From Mycolicibacterium lutetiense (GTDB lineage: Bacteria; Actinomycetota; Actinomycetes; Mycobacteriales; Mycobacteriaceae): DNA of 64,000 nt. The translations under genes and the position numbers were made by a program. Positions 22,782 to 31,677 of the stretch are shown in pieces. Numbering within the stretch: position 1 is the first letter of the stretch; each line of letters starts with the position of its first letter. The notes under the pieces were generated by a model. It ran no database searches. It was given only the letters and a program-made list of their open reading frames with translations, and was not told the DNA's origin. The stretch lies in the NCBI RefSeq assembly GCF_017876775.1, contig NZ_JAGIOP010000002.1, positions 682,001 through 746,000 on the forward strand. The letters run 5' to 3'.

Positions 22782-24212
22782 TTAACCGACCGCGCCTTCC
22801 ATCTGCAGCTCGATGAGCCGGTTCAGCTCAAGCGCGTATTCCATGGGCAGTTCCTTGGCGATGGGCTCGACGAAGCCGCGCACCACCATCGCCATTGCCT
22901 CGTCCTCGGTCAGGCCGCGGCTCATCAGATAGAACAGCTGATCCTCGCTGACCTTGGACACCGTGGCCTCATGGCCCATGGTGACGTCGTCCTCGCGGAT
23001 GTCGACGTACGGGTAGGTGTCGCTGCGGCTGATCGTATCGACCAGCAGCGCATCGCATTTCACGCTCGACTTGCTGCCGTGCGCACCCTTGTTGACCTGG
23101 ACCAGCCCGCGGTAGGACGCCCGGCCACCGCCACGAGCAACCGACTTCGACACGATGTTGCTCGACGTGTTGGGTGCCAGGTGCAGCATCTTGGCGCCGG
23201 TGTCCTGGTGCTGACCCTCGCCGGCGAACGCCACCGAGAGCACCTCGCCCTTGGCATGTTCACCGGTCATCCAGACGGCCGGGTACTTCATGGTGACCTT
23301 GGAACCGATGTTTCCGTCGATCCACTCCATGGTGGCGCCGGCCTCGGCGCGCGCACGCTTGGTCACCAGGTTGTAGACGTTGTTCGACCAGTTCTGGATG
23401 GTCGTGTAGCGGACGCGGGCGCCGGGCTTGACGATGATCTCGACCACGGCCGAGTGCAGCGAATCCGACTTGTAGATCGGCGCGGTACAACCCTCGACGT
23501 AGTGCACGTAGGAGCCCTCGTCGGCGATGATCAACGTCCGCTCGAACTGGCCCATGTTCTCGGTGTTGATCCGGAAGTAGGCCTGCAGCGGGATGTCGAC
23601 GTGCACGCCCGGAGGCACATAGATGAACGAACCACCCGACCAGACTGCGGTGTTGAGCGCGGAGAACTTGTTGTCCCCGGCCGGGATCACCGTGCCGAAG
23701 TACTGCTTGAACAGCTCCGGGTGTTCCTTGAGCGCGCTGTCGGTGTCCAGGAAGATGACGCCGAGGGCTTCGAGGTCCTCACGGATCGAGTGGTAGACCA
23801 CCTCGGACTCGTACTGTGCGGCGACACCGGAGACCAGGCGCTGCTTCTCGGCCTCGGGGATGCCGAGCCGGTCGTAGGTGTTCTTGATGTCGGCGGGCAG
23901 GTCGTCCCACGTGGCGGCCTGCTTCTCACTGGACCGCACGAAGTATTTGATGTTGTCGAAGTGGATACCCTCGAGGTTGGAACCCCAGTTCGGCATCGGC
24001 TTCTTGTCGAAGGTACGTAGCGCCTTGAGCCGAGCCTCCAACATCCACTCCGGCTCGCTCTTCTTGGCCGAAATGTCACGCACGACGGCTTCCGACAGGC
24101 CGCGCTGCGCACTGGCGCCCGCGACGTCCGAGTCCGACCAGCCGTAGCCGTAGTTACCCAGCGACGCGATGGTCTCTTCCTGGGTCAATGGCGTTTCGGG
24201 CGTGATGGTCAT
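22782..24212 (-). CDS. sufB: SufB scaffold subunit, no intein
   Basis: Main scaffold of the SUF system. 476 residues starting at ATG 24212, which overlaps the sufR stop (ATGA); an upstream frame to 24272 only reads into sufR. The conserved VEGCTAP cysteine region is at about 260 and [18 protein letters not shown] near the C-terminus. The frame is uninterrupted: the intein that splits M. tuberculosis SufB (Rv1461) is absent. It is adjacent to sufD. Confidence 0.97.
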   Translation of the reverse strand: MTITPETPLTQEETIASLGNYGYGWSDSDVAGASAQRGLSEAVVRDISAKKSEPEWMLEARLKALRTFDKKPMPNWGSNLEGIHFDNIKYFVRSSEKQAATWDDLPADIKNTYDRLGIPEAEKQRLVSGVAAQYESEVVYHSIREDLEALGVIFLDTDSALKEHPELFKQYFGTVIPAGDNKFSALNTAVWSGGSFIYVPPGVHVDIPLQAYFRINTENMGQFERTLIIADEGSYVHYVEGCTAPIYKSDSLHSAVVEIIVKPGARVRYTTIQNWSNNVYNLVTKRARAEAGATMEWIDGNIGSKVTMKYPAVWMTGEHAKGEVLSVAFAGEGQHQDTGAKMLHLAPNTSSNIVSKSVARGGGRASYRGLVQVNKGAHGSKSSVKCDALLVDTISRSDTYPYVDIREDDVTMGHEATVSKVSEDQLFYLMSRGLTEDEAMAMVVRGFVEPIAKELPMEYALELNRLIELQMEGAVG

Positions 24213-24931
24213 GTCGCCGCTCCTTGCTTGCTCGCTGTCGATTGGGTTGGAACGTGAGTGGTGCAGGCACAATCACCGTTGACGATGGTGGCCAGGCGCT
24301 GCACGTGGGTGCCGAGGATCTCGGCGAACGCCTCACTCTCCGTCTCACACAACTCCGGGAACTCCTCGGCGACGTGCGATACCGGACAGTGGTGCTGGCA
24401 GATCTGCACCCCGGGAATCGGACCGTCCACCGGATTCGTCGTGGTGGCATAGCCCGCCCGGGTCAAGGCGTCCGCAACACGCTCTGCGGTGTCGGCGACT
24501 CCGCCGGACCCCTCGGTGACGCCGGCCAGGATGGTGTCCATCCGGCGGCGCGCGAAAGTCCGCACGGCATCCTTGCCGCCGATCTCACGCAGTTGTCGAA
24601 TCGCGGCGACCGCGAGGTCGTCGTAGGTGTGGCCGAGCTTGGCGCGCCCGGCGGCGGTCAACCGGTAGCGCTTGGCCGGACGGCCCCGGCCGCTGTGCTG
24701 CCACGCGGCGGCGGCACTGGCCTGCGCATCACCGGCTTCGATCAGGGCGTCAAGGTGCCGACGCACGCCGGCAGCCGAAATGCCGAGCCTGTCGCCGATC
24801 TGCCCCGCGGTGATCGGACCCTCGAGCAACAGGTGAATGATCGAACGCCGAGTGTGTCCGTCGGATGCCGGCACGACATCGGCGACCGGCATCGGTGCAC
24901 CCGATGCGGAGCCCGCAGTCGTCCGACGCAT
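24209..24931 (-). CDS. sufR: SufR Fe-S-sensing repressor of the suf operon
   Basis: Winged-helix repressor that senses Fe-S status by its own cluster and controls suf transcription. 240 residues from ATG 24931. An HTH covers about 27-68 ([15 protein letters not shown], then [18 protein letters not shown]). The C-terminal cluster ligands are Cys178 and Cys182 (CQHHC), Cys195 and Cys221 or Cys223 (CAC). ATG 24931 lies three bases from a perfect operator palindrome, so the mRNA may be leaderless; GTG 24937 and downstream ATG 24892 are alternatives. First gene of the operon. Confidence 0.93.
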   Translation of the reverse strand: MRRTTAGSASGAPMPVADVVPASDGHTRRSIIHLLLEGPITAGQIGDRLGISAAGVRRHLDALIEAGDAQASAAAAWQHSGRGRPAKRYRLTAAGRAKLGHTYDDLAVAAIRQLREIGGKDAVRTFARRRMDTILAGVTEGSGGVADTAERVADALTRAGYATTTNPVDGPIPGVQICQHHCPVSHVAEEFPELCETESEAFAEILGTHVQRLATIVNGDCACTTHVPTQSTASKQGAAT

Positions 24932-24933
24932 TT

Positions 24934-24950
24934 TCACAACACCATTGTGA
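24934..24950. promoter_or_regulatory. SufR-type operator palindrome
   Basis: TCACAA (24934-24939), five bases, TTGTGA (24945-24950): a perfect inverted repeat beginning three bases upstream of the sufR ATG. It resembles the ACACT-N5-TGTGA palindrome reported for M. tuberculosis SufR. It lies in the 116-base gap between sufR and the divergent mannosyltransferase gene. Autoregulation of suf by SufR is the natural inference. Confidence 0.7.
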
Positions 24951-25047
24951 CGGAATTCCACCCGCGGTTCCAGCAAGGGCACCCTTACGTGACCTGGGCC
25001 ACCGCCGCCTGGCGGAGACCGTCTCGGCCGACCGCTACGCTGCCCTG

Positions 25048-26724
25048 ATGGCAAGCCGCCTGTCGACCTTCAGCACATCGATCGCCCGGTGGCACGGCGA
25101 CGAACGGGCCGTCGGGTCCCCACTCAACGCCGCCGAGGTTGTCGCACAGCGTCGTACCCGGCTTTTCGGGGCCACCGGAACCGTCCTGATGGCGATCGGC
25201 GCCCTCGGTGCCGGCGCCCGCCCGGTCGTGCAGGATCCGACCTTCGGGGTCCGACTGCTCAACCTGCCCTCCCGCATCCAGACGGTATCGCTGACGATGA
25301 CCACCACCGGTGCGGTGATGATGACGCTGGCGTGGCTCATGCTCGGGCGATTCGCCCTCGGCCCCCGCCGGATGTCACGCAGCCAGCTGGACCGGACACT
25401 GCTGCTGTGGGCGCTCCCGCTGCTGGTCGCGCCCCCGATGTACAGCAAGGACGTCTACTCGTACCTGGCGCAGAGTGAGATCGGCTACATCGGCCTCAAC
25501 CCGTATCAGGTCGGTCCGGCGACCGGCCTGGGCCTCGATCACGTATTCACCCTGTCGGTGCCCAGTCTGTGGCGCGAGACCCCGGCACCGTACGGCCCAC
25601 TGTTCCTGTGGATCGGCGAGAGCATCTCCGCGCTGACCGGTGAGAACATCGTCGCCGCGGTGCTGTGCCACCGCGCCGTGGTGCTGCTGGGCGTCGGGCT
25701 CATCGTGTGGGCGACACCCCGGCTGGCCCGTCGCTGCGGCGTCGCCGAGGTCAGCGCATTGTGGCTCGGTGCGTGTAATCCGCTGCTGTTCATGCACTTG
25801 GTGGCCGGAATCCACAACGAGGCGCTGATGCTCGGCCTGATGCTGGCGGGCACCGAGTTCGCGCTGCGCGGCATCGAAGCTGCAGCGCCATTGATGCCCC
25901 GACCACTGACCTGGCCGCAGTCACGCGAGGACTGGGACCGCTGGTACCCCGCGGGGATGCTGCTGCTCGGCACGGTCCTCATCACGCTGTCCTCCCAGGT
26001 CAAGCTGCCCTCACTGCTCGCGCTCGGATTCGTCGCGATGGCCCTGGCCTGGCGTCTGGGCGGCACGATCAAGGCGTTCTTCGTGGCGAGTGTGCCCCTC
26101 GGCGTGATCTCGCTGGCGGTGATGGCCGTGATCGGCTGGGCCAGCGGGTTGGGCTTCGGGTGGCTGGGCACCCTCGGCACCGCCAATGTGGTGCGCAGCT
26201 GGATGTCACCGCCGACACTCCTGGCCCTGGGCACCGGCCAGGTCGGCATCCTGCTGGGCCTCGGTGACCACACCACCGCAGTGCTCGCGCTGACCCGCGC
26301 CATCGGCGTCGTCCTGATCGCGATCCTGGTCAGCTGGCTGCTGTTCGCCGTGATGCGCGGCCGTTTGCACCCCGTGGGCGGTCTGGGCGTGGCCCTCGGC
26401 GGCACCATCCTGCTGTTCCCGGTGGTGCAGCCGTGGTACCTGCTGTGGGCGGTGATCCCGCTGGCCGCGTGGGCCACCCGGCCCGGATTCCGTGGTTCCG
26501 CGATCGCCATCACGTTGGTTGTCGGGATCTTCGGCCCGACGGCCAACGGCGACCGGTTCACCTTGTTCCAGATCGTGATGGCCACCCTGGCGAGCGCGTT
26601 GATCGTGCTGATCCTGATCGGGCTGACCTGGCGCCGACTGCCGTGGCGTGCATCACGCCAACCGGACAACAAGCCACCTCCGACACCCGCACAGCCGCCC
26701 GACGCCTACGCTGAATCCCCGTGA
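25048..26724 (+). CDS. mptB: Alpha-(1->6)-mannopyranosyltransferase, MptB type
   Basis: A polytopic GT-C-type glycosyltransferase of the MptA/MptB family that uses polyprenyl-phosphomannose to extend the mannan core of LM and LAM. 558 residues with about a dozen membrane segments. The extracytoplasmic acidic motif SKDVYSYLAQ and the family stretch GIHNEALMLGLMLAG are seen. ATG 25048 was chosen; the open frame runs to 24865 but would invade the sufR start. Divergent from sufR. Its stop overlaps the next gene by 4 bases. Confidence 0.88.
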   Translation: MASRLSTFSTSIARWHGDERAVGSPLNAAEVVAQRRTRLFGATGTVLMAIGALGAGARPVVQDPTFGVRLLNLPSRIQTVSLTMTTTGAVMMTLAWLMLGRFALGPRRMSRSQLDRTLLLWALPLLVAPPMYSKDVYSYLAQSEIGYIGLNPYQVGPATGLGLDHVFTLSVPSLWRETPAPYGPLFLWIGESISALTGENIVAAVLCHRAVVLLGVGLIVWATPRLARRCGVAEVSALWLGACNPLLFMHLVAGIHNEALMLGLMLAGTEFALRGIEAAAPLMPRPLTWPQSREDWDRWYPAGMLLLGTVLITLSSQVKLPSLLALGFVAMALAWRLGGTIKAFFVASVPLGVISLAVMAVIGWASGLGFGWLGTLGTANVVRSWMSPPTLLALGTGQVGILLGLGDHTTAVLALTRAIGVVLIAILVSWLLFAVMRGRLHPVGGLGVALGGTILLFPVVQPWYLLWAVIPLAAWATRPGFRGSAIAITLVVGIFGPTANGDRFTLFQIVMATLASALIVLILIGLTWRRLPWRASRQPDNKPPPTPAQPPDAYAESP

Positions 26725-27653
26725 CCTCGCGTTCTGATCAACCTGTGCTGCTCCGCGGCGTCAGCAAGCGCTACGGATCGACCACAGCGGTCGCCAACCT
26801 GGACCTTGATGTGCAGCGTGCCGAGGTATTGGCCCTGCTCGGCCCGAACGGTGCGGGCAAGACCACCACCGTCGAAATGTGCGAGGGATTCATCCGCCCC
26901 GACGACGGCCGTGTCGAGATCCTCGGGTTGGATCCCGTTGCCGACAACGCCCAGGTGCGCGCACGGATCGGCGTGATGCTGCAGGGTGGCGGCGGCTACC
27001 CCGCGGCACGGGCCGACGAGATGCTCCATCTCGTCGCCTCCTATGCTGCCGATCCTCTCGATCCGGCCTGGTTGATGGACACCCTCGGCCTGACCGAATC
27101 CGCCCGCACCACCTACCGGCGTCTGTCGGGCGGCCAGCAACAACGCCTCGCACTGGCCTGCGCCGTGGTGGGTCGCCCCGAGCTGGTGTTCCTCGACGAG
27201 CCAACCGCGGGGATGGATGCTCACGCCCGAATTGTGGTGTGGGAGTTGATCGATGCGCTGCGCCGTGACGGTGTCACGGTCGTGCTGACCACCCATCACC
27301 TGGCCGAGGCCGAAGAACTGGCCGACCGGATCGTGATCATCGATCACGGCGTGGCCGTAGCCACCGGCACACCCGCCGAGCTCACCCACAGCGGCGCCGA
27401 GAACCAGTTGCGTTTCCGGGCGCCGCGCAAGCTCGACCTGTCCCTGCTGGCCGCGGCTCTGCCGGAGCAGTACAAGGCCACCGAGACGGCACCCGGCGAG
27501 TACCTGGTCGAGGGGCACATCGACCCGCAGGTGCTGGCGACCGTGACGGCGTGGTGCGCCCGACTCAACGTGCTGGCCACCGATATGCGGGTGGAACAGC
27601 GCAGCCTCGAAGATGTATTCCTCGACCTCACAGGACGGGAGCTGCGGTCATGA
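26721..27653 (+). CDS. ABC-2 exporter ATPase (Rv1458c type)
   Basis: A 310-residue ABC ATPase of the DrrA/CcmA type. Walker A GPNGAGKTTT at 41-50, signature LSGGQQQRLALACA, Walker B LVFLDEPTAGMD, then H-loop TTHHLAE. The C-terminal extension (about 230-310) is typical of ABC-2 exporters. GTG 26721 overlaps the mptB stop; its own stop overlaps the permease start (ATGA). Substrate unknown. Confidence 0.94.
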   Translation: MTSRSDQPVLLRGVSKRYGSTTAVANLDLDVQRAEVLALLGPNGAGKTTTVEMCEGFIRPDDGRVEILGLDPVADNAQVRARIGVMLQGGGGYPAARADEMLHLVASYAADPLDPAWLMDTLGLTESARTTYRRLSGGQQQRLALACAVVGRPELVFLDEPTAGMDAHARIVVWELIDALRRDGVTVVLTTHHLAEAEELADRIVIIDHGVAVATGTPAELTHSGAENQLRFRAPRKLDLSLLAAALPEQYKATETAPGEYLVEGHIDPQVLATVTAWCARLNVLATDMRVEQRSLEDVFLDLTGRELRS

Positions 27654-28432
27654 CGAGCGCTCCGAACCGGTTCGCCCCGGGCACCTTCTCCCCCGATCCC
27701 CGCCCGGCCAAGGTGCCGGCCATGCTGGCCGCCCAGTACGGGCTGGAACTGAAGTTGCTGCTCCGCAACGGCGAACAACTTCTACTCACCATGTTCATCC
27801 CGATCACGCTGCTGGTCGGGATGACGCTGCTGCCGTTGGGCTCGTTCGGCGACGATCGGGCGGGGACATTCACTCCGGCGATCATGGCCCTGGCCCTGAT
27901 CTCCACGGCATTCACCGGCCAGGCCATCGCGGTGGCTTTCGACCGCCGCTACGGCGCCCTGAAACGCCTTGGTGCCACCGCACTTCCAGTGTGGGGAATC
28001 ATCGCCGGCAAGTCGCTGGCGGTGGTGACCGTCGTGTTCTTACAGGCAGTCTTGTTGGGCGCCATAGGTTTTGCACTGGGCTGGCGGCCGTCGCCGCTAG
28101 GGCTGGCGCTGGGTGCGGTGATCATCGCGCTGGGTACCGGCACGTTCGCCGCGTTGGGGCTGCTACTCGGCGGCACCCTCAAGGCCGAGATCGTGCTGGC
28201 GCTGGCCAACCTGCTGTGGTTCGTGTTCGCGGGCCTGGGAGCGCTGACCCTGGAAGGCGGCCCGGTGCCGTCGGCCTTGCGCTGGGTAGCCCGGTTGACC
28301 CCGTCCGGAGCCCTCACTGAATCCCTGACCCAGGCGATGACGCTGTCGATGGACTGGTTCGGCGTGGCCGTGCTGGCGGTGTGGGGTGTCATCGCCGCGA
28401 TCTGCGCCCTGCGCTGGTTCCGGTTCACCTGA
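27650..28432 (+). CDS. ABC-2 exporter permease (Rv1457c type)
   Basis: A 260-residue ABC-2 membrane subunit with about six hydrophobic segments, for example MFIPITLLVGMTLLPLG near 48-64 and a C-terminal VAVLAVWGVIAAICALRWF. It pairs with the ATPase immediately before it (4-base overlap) and precedes ctaA by 52 bases, an order kept from M. tuberculosis. The conserved link with ctaA and ctaB suggests a cell-envelope or respiratory role, but this is inference. Confidence 0.92.
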   Translation: MTSAPNRFAPGTFSPDPRPAKVPAMLAAQYGLELKLLLRNGEQLLLTMFIPITLLVGMTLLPLGSFGDDRAGTFTPAIMALALISTAFTGQAIAVAFDRRYGALKRLGATALPVWGIIAGKSLAVVTVVFLQAVLLGAIGFALGWRPSPLGLALGAVIIALGTGTFAALGLLLGGTLKAEIVLALANLLWFVFAGLGALTLEGGPVPSALRWVARLTPSGALTESLTQAMTLSMDWFGVAVLAVWGVIAAICALRWFRFT

Positions 28433-28484
28433 TCCACACCGGCCCTACTACGGGCTGTAGTTCCTGATCAACTACGATCAGGCC

Positions 28485-29432
28485 GTGCCCGGCGGAACTG
28501 CTTTCCAGCGACTGGTCGACCTGCTGCCCATGCCGAGCCTGCGGCTCCAGCGCCAGATCGCGTTCCTGGTCATCCTCACCCAGGGCGGTATCTCGGTCAC
28601 CGGAGCGATCGTCCGGGTCACCGCATCCGGCCTGGGCTGCCCCACCTGGCCCCAGTGCTTCCCCGGCAGCTTCACCCCGGTTCCCCACGCCGAGGTCGCC
28701 GTCGTGCACCAGGTGGTCGAGTTCGGCAACCGGATGATCACCTTCCTGGTGGTGTTGACCGCCATCGCGGCGGTCCTGGCCGTGACCCGGGCCCGCCGAC
28801 GCCGCGAGGTGTTGATCTACGCCTGGCTGATGCCGGCCTCCACCGTGGTCCAGGCCATCATCGGCGGCATCACGGTGCGGACCGGCCTGCTGTGGTGGAC
28901 CGTCGCCGTCCATCTGCTCGCGTCCATGGTGATGGTGTGGCTCGCGGTGCTGCTGTTCGTCAAGATCGGCCAGCCCGATAACGGCACACCGACCACCGTC
29001 GTGCCGAAACCGTTGCGGCAGTTGACAGCCCTGAGCGCAGGAATCCTGGCCGCAGTCCTGGTGACGGGCACACTGGTGACCGGTGCCGGACCGCACGCCG
29101 GGGACAAGAGCCTCGATCGCGTGGTGCCGCGCCTGGAGGTCGAGATCACCACGCTGGTCCACATGCATTCGTCCCTGCTGGTCGCCTACCTGGCGCTGAT
29201 CGTCGCGCTGGGATTCGGACTCACCGCGGTACGGGCACCACGCCCCGTCATGGTCCGACTCGGTGCCCTGGTGGCATTGGTGTGCGCACAGGGTCTGATC
29301 GGGATCGTGCAGTTCTACACTGGGATTCCCGCGGTCCTGGTCGCCGTGCACGTCGCCGGGGCGGCCGTGTGCACCGCGGCCACCGCAGCGCTGTGGGCCT
29401 CGATGCGTGACCGGGTGGAACCCAGCGGCTAG
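28485..29432 (+). CDS. ctaA: Heme A synthase CtaA
   Basis: Converts heme O to heme A for the aa3 cytochrome oxidase. 315 residues with about eight membrane segments. The paired cysteines are Cys52 and Cys58 (GLGCPTWPQC), and heme-ligand histidines lie in VVHQVVEFGNR (His75), AVHLLAS, HMHSSLLV and AVHVAGA. GTG 28485 start. It converges on the ATP-grasp gene with a 4-base overlap of stops. ctaB is about 9 kb away across the qor/cassette interval. Confidence 0.95.
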   Translation: MPGGTAFQRLVDLLPMPSLRLQRQIAFLVILTQGGISVTGAIVRVTASGLGCPTWPQCFPGSFTPVPHAEVAVVHQVVEFGNRMITFLVVLTAIAAVLAVTRARRRREVLIYAWLMPASTVVQAIIGGITVRTGLLWWTVAVHLLASMVMVWLAVLLFVKIGQPDNGTPTTVVPKPLRQLTALSAGILAAVLVTGTLVTGAGPHAGDKSLDRVVPRLEVEITTLVHMHSSLLVAYLALIVALGFGLTAVRAPRPVMVRLGALVALVCAQGLIGIVQFYTGIPAVLVAVHVAGAAVCTAATAALWASMRDRVEPSG

Positions 29433-30367
29433 AACCCGCGGCGCGACAGCGGGCCCAGCCCGAAGCGCTCCAGCGCACCCTCGACACCCACTGCGAATTG
29501 CCGCTCGGCGTCCTTCCTGTCGTTCTGGTCGAGCTGCCCGAATCCCAGTCCGGGCTCGACCAGCTCCAGCTCCAGCAGGCGCGCATCCTCCGGGCCGCCG
29601 ATCACATCGACCCGCGCGTACAGCAGATCCTGCGGCTGAAGGTCGAACATGCGGAGCACCGCGTCGATCGCGAGGCGGCCCACCTCCCAGACCTCGTCAT
29701 CGGGAGCGGCCGGTGACAACGATTCCTCGGCATAGGTACCGGTCTCCTCGAATGCGGGTGACCGTCCGGCCGGCGGCAGGATCGGGGCCTTGGTGAACGC
29801 GTGAGACTCCTCACCGCCCAAGAACACCAGCGCCGTCTCACCGTCCGCGATCCGCGGGTCATACGGCTGCACCAGCACCGCGCGGCCGGCGGCCTGCAGC
29901 GCCGCGGCGTGGGCCAGGGCCGCTGAGGCATCGATGAAGCGCTGCGCGCCGGTCGAGCCGGCGCCCACCGCGGGCTTCACCACGACTTCGCCATCGGGCA
30001 CGCTGACCAGCTCGTCGGCCTCGAAATAGCCGGTCGGCACCACCGGAACCCCCATGCGGTGCAGATCCTTGAGGTACCGCTTGTCGGTGTTCCACTCCAC
30101 GATTCGCGCCGGATTGATCAGGTGCGGCACCGACCGGACCCAGGTCAGGAACTCACCCAGGCGCTCGGTGTAATCCCAGGTGGCCCGCAGGATCACCAGA
30201 TCGGCGTTCAGGGTCTCCGGGTCGTCCCAGGGCAGCCAGCGGGCATGCAGGCCGCGGTTGCGCAGCGCCCTCACCAGGCCGGCGTCGTCGCCGTCGCCTT
30301 CGGGCAACGCGGCACAGCCGGCCAACACGATGCGGGGATGGAACACATCCGGACGGGCAAGCTTCAC
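29429..30367 (-). CDS. ATP-grasp-like protein (Rv1455 position)
   Basis: A 312-residue protein resembling the ATP-grasp/glutathione-synthetase group. An N-terminal Rossmann-like part (IVLAGCAALPEGDGDD) is followed by a fold with LVILRATWDYTERLGEF, GEVVVKPAVGAGSTGAQRF (substrate/ATP grip) and RLLELELVEPGLGF (metal-binding acidic strand). Substrate unknown; peptide-like or carboxylate ligation is inferred only from the fold. It is divergent from qor and lies at the place of Rv1455. Confidence 0.75.
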   Translation of the reverse strand: MKLARPDVFHPRIVLAGCAALPEGDGDDAGLVRALRNRGLHARWLPWDDPETLNADLVILRATWDYTERLGEFLTWVRSVPHLINPARIVEWNTDKRYLKDLHRMGVPVVPTGYFEADELVSVPDGEVVVKPAVGAGSTGAQRFIDASAALAHAAALQAAGRAVLVQPYDPRIADGETALVFLGGEESHAFTKAPILPPAGRSPAFEETGTYAEESLSPAAPDDEVWEVGRLAIDAVLRMFDLQPQDLLYARVDVIGGPEDARLLELELVEPGLGFGQLDQNDRKDAERQFAVGVEGALERFGLGPLSRRGF

Positions 30368-30390
30368 CCCCGCGATGATAGGTGTGGATG

Positions 30391-31374
30391 ATGGATGGCG
30401 TGTATGCCATCGAAGTTGCCGAGACCGGCGGACCCGAAGTCCTGAGCTACGTCGAGCGGCCCGAGCCCGCTCCCGGCCCGGGCGAGGTACTGATCAAGGC
30501 CGAAGCCATCGGCGTCAACTTCATCGACACCTACTTCCGGTCCGGGTTGTATCCGCGCGACCTGCCGTTCGTCGTCGGGTCCGAAGTCTGCGGTACGGTC
30601 GCCGCCGTCGGTGACGATGTCGCGGCGCTGGCCGTCGGCGACCGCGTGGTCACCGCCAACGCGACCGGCGCATACGCCGATTTGTGCGTCGCCCCAGCTG
30701 ATTTCGTTGCCTACGTGCCTGACAATGTGGCCCCCGACGCCATCGCCTCGGCGCTGCTGAAGGGTATGACCGCCCACTACCTGATCAAGTCCACCTACCC
30801 GGTGCAGCCGAACGACACGGTGCTGGTGCATGCCGGGGCCGGCGGCGTCGGCCTGATCCTCACCCAGTGGGCCACCAGCATCGGCACCCGCGTGATCACC
30901 ACGGCCTCGACACCGGAGAAGGCCGAGTTGTCTCGGCAGGCCGGCGCGATCGAGGTGCTCGAGTACCCCGAGGATCCGGTCGAGTTCGCCGACAAGATCC
31001 GCGACCTCACCGGCGGGGCGGGTGTGGCCGCAGTGTACGACGGGGTCGGCGCGTCGACGTTCGACGCCAGCCTGGCCAGCCTCGCGGTGCGTGGCACGCT
31101 GGCCCTGTTCGGGGCGGCCAGCGGTCCGGTGCCACCGGTGGACCCCCAACGGCTCAACGCGGCAGGGTCTGTGTTCCTGACCCGGCCGACGCTGGCCCAC
31201 CACACCCGCACACCCGATGAATTCTCTTGGCGTGCGGGCGAATTGATCAATGCCATCGCAGACGGATCGATCACCATCACCGTCGGCGGCCGCTACCCGC
31301 TGGCCGAGGCGGCCCAGGCCCACACCGACCTGCAAGGGCGCCGGACGGTCGGCTCCGTCGTGCTGGTGCCCTAG
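30391..31374 (+). CDS. qor: Zinc-less quinone oxidoreductase
   Basis: A medium-chain dehydrogenase/reductase of the quinone oxidoreductase class, NADPH-dependent. About 328 residues. The N-terminal catalytic part lacks the structural and catalytic zinc cysteines of alcohol dehydrogenases; the cofactor motif HAGAGGVGL is near 148-156. Start is uncertain: ATG 30391 is used; GTG 30400 aligns best with the start of Rv1454c; ATG 30388 is also in frame. Its stop lies within the 11-base repeat that bounds the cassette. Confidence 0.92.
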   Translation: MDGVYAIEVAETGGPEVLSYVERPEPAPGPGEVLIKAEAIGVNFIDTYFRSGLYPRDLPFVVGSEVCGTVAAVGDDVAALAVGDRVVTANATGAYADLCVAPADFVAYVPDNVAPDAIASALLKGMTAHYLIKSTYPVQPNDTVLVHAGAGGVGLILTQWATSIGTRVITTASTPEKAELSRQAGAIEVLEYPEDPVEFADKIRDLTGGAGVAAVYDGVGASTFDASLASLAVRGTLALFGAASGPVPPVDPQRLNAAGSVFLTRPTLAHHTRTPDEFSWRAGELINAIADGSITITVGGRYPLAEAAQAHTDLQGRRTVGSVVLVP

Positions 31375-31378
31375 ACCG
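31368..31378. repeat. 11-bp direct repeat, left boundary of cassette
   Basis: GCCCTAGACCG, containing the qor stop codon TAG (31372-31374). The same 11 bases occur at 37386-37396 over the stop of the DUF1254 gene. CTAG is rare in such GC-rich DNA, which makes the match less likely by chance. Confidence 0.7.
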
Positions 31379-31677
31379 GATCCTGAAACCCGAAGGTGAT
31401 TTGGCTCTAGCTCACTATGACGAACTAGATGTTGTACAGATCGGTAGCAGATATTGCCACCTGGCGACTCCCAGGACTAGAGCTAGATGCACAGCCGTTT
31501 CATTCGAGACGCCGCGACCGATAGGGCGGTCTTGCCCTGTGCATCGATAATGCACTCAACGGAAGCCCTGTCCATACTTACCCACGCCTGTAATGACTGC
31601 TCTCGGTTCATGCTGTATTCATTGAACATCGAGAAAGCGACTCTTGGGCCGCCAGCAATTCTTAGGATGCAAACGCC
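31375..31677. other. Non-coding leader of the cassette
   Basis: About 300 bases between qor and the first cassette gene, visibly more AT-rich than the core genome. No ORF with mycobacterial codon bias, tRNA or recombinase site was recognised. TCTAGCTC and GAGCTAGA form an 8-bp inverted repeat far apart. A TAGGAT -10-like hexamer (31663-31668) lies ten bases before the first ATG, suggesting a promoter and perhaps leaderless mRNA. Confidence 0.5.

Noticed and set aside
31375..31677. Possible tRNA or att site for the cassette
   Set aside because: I could not fold a cloverleaf or find an anticodon arm; only the 11-bp repeat was found.
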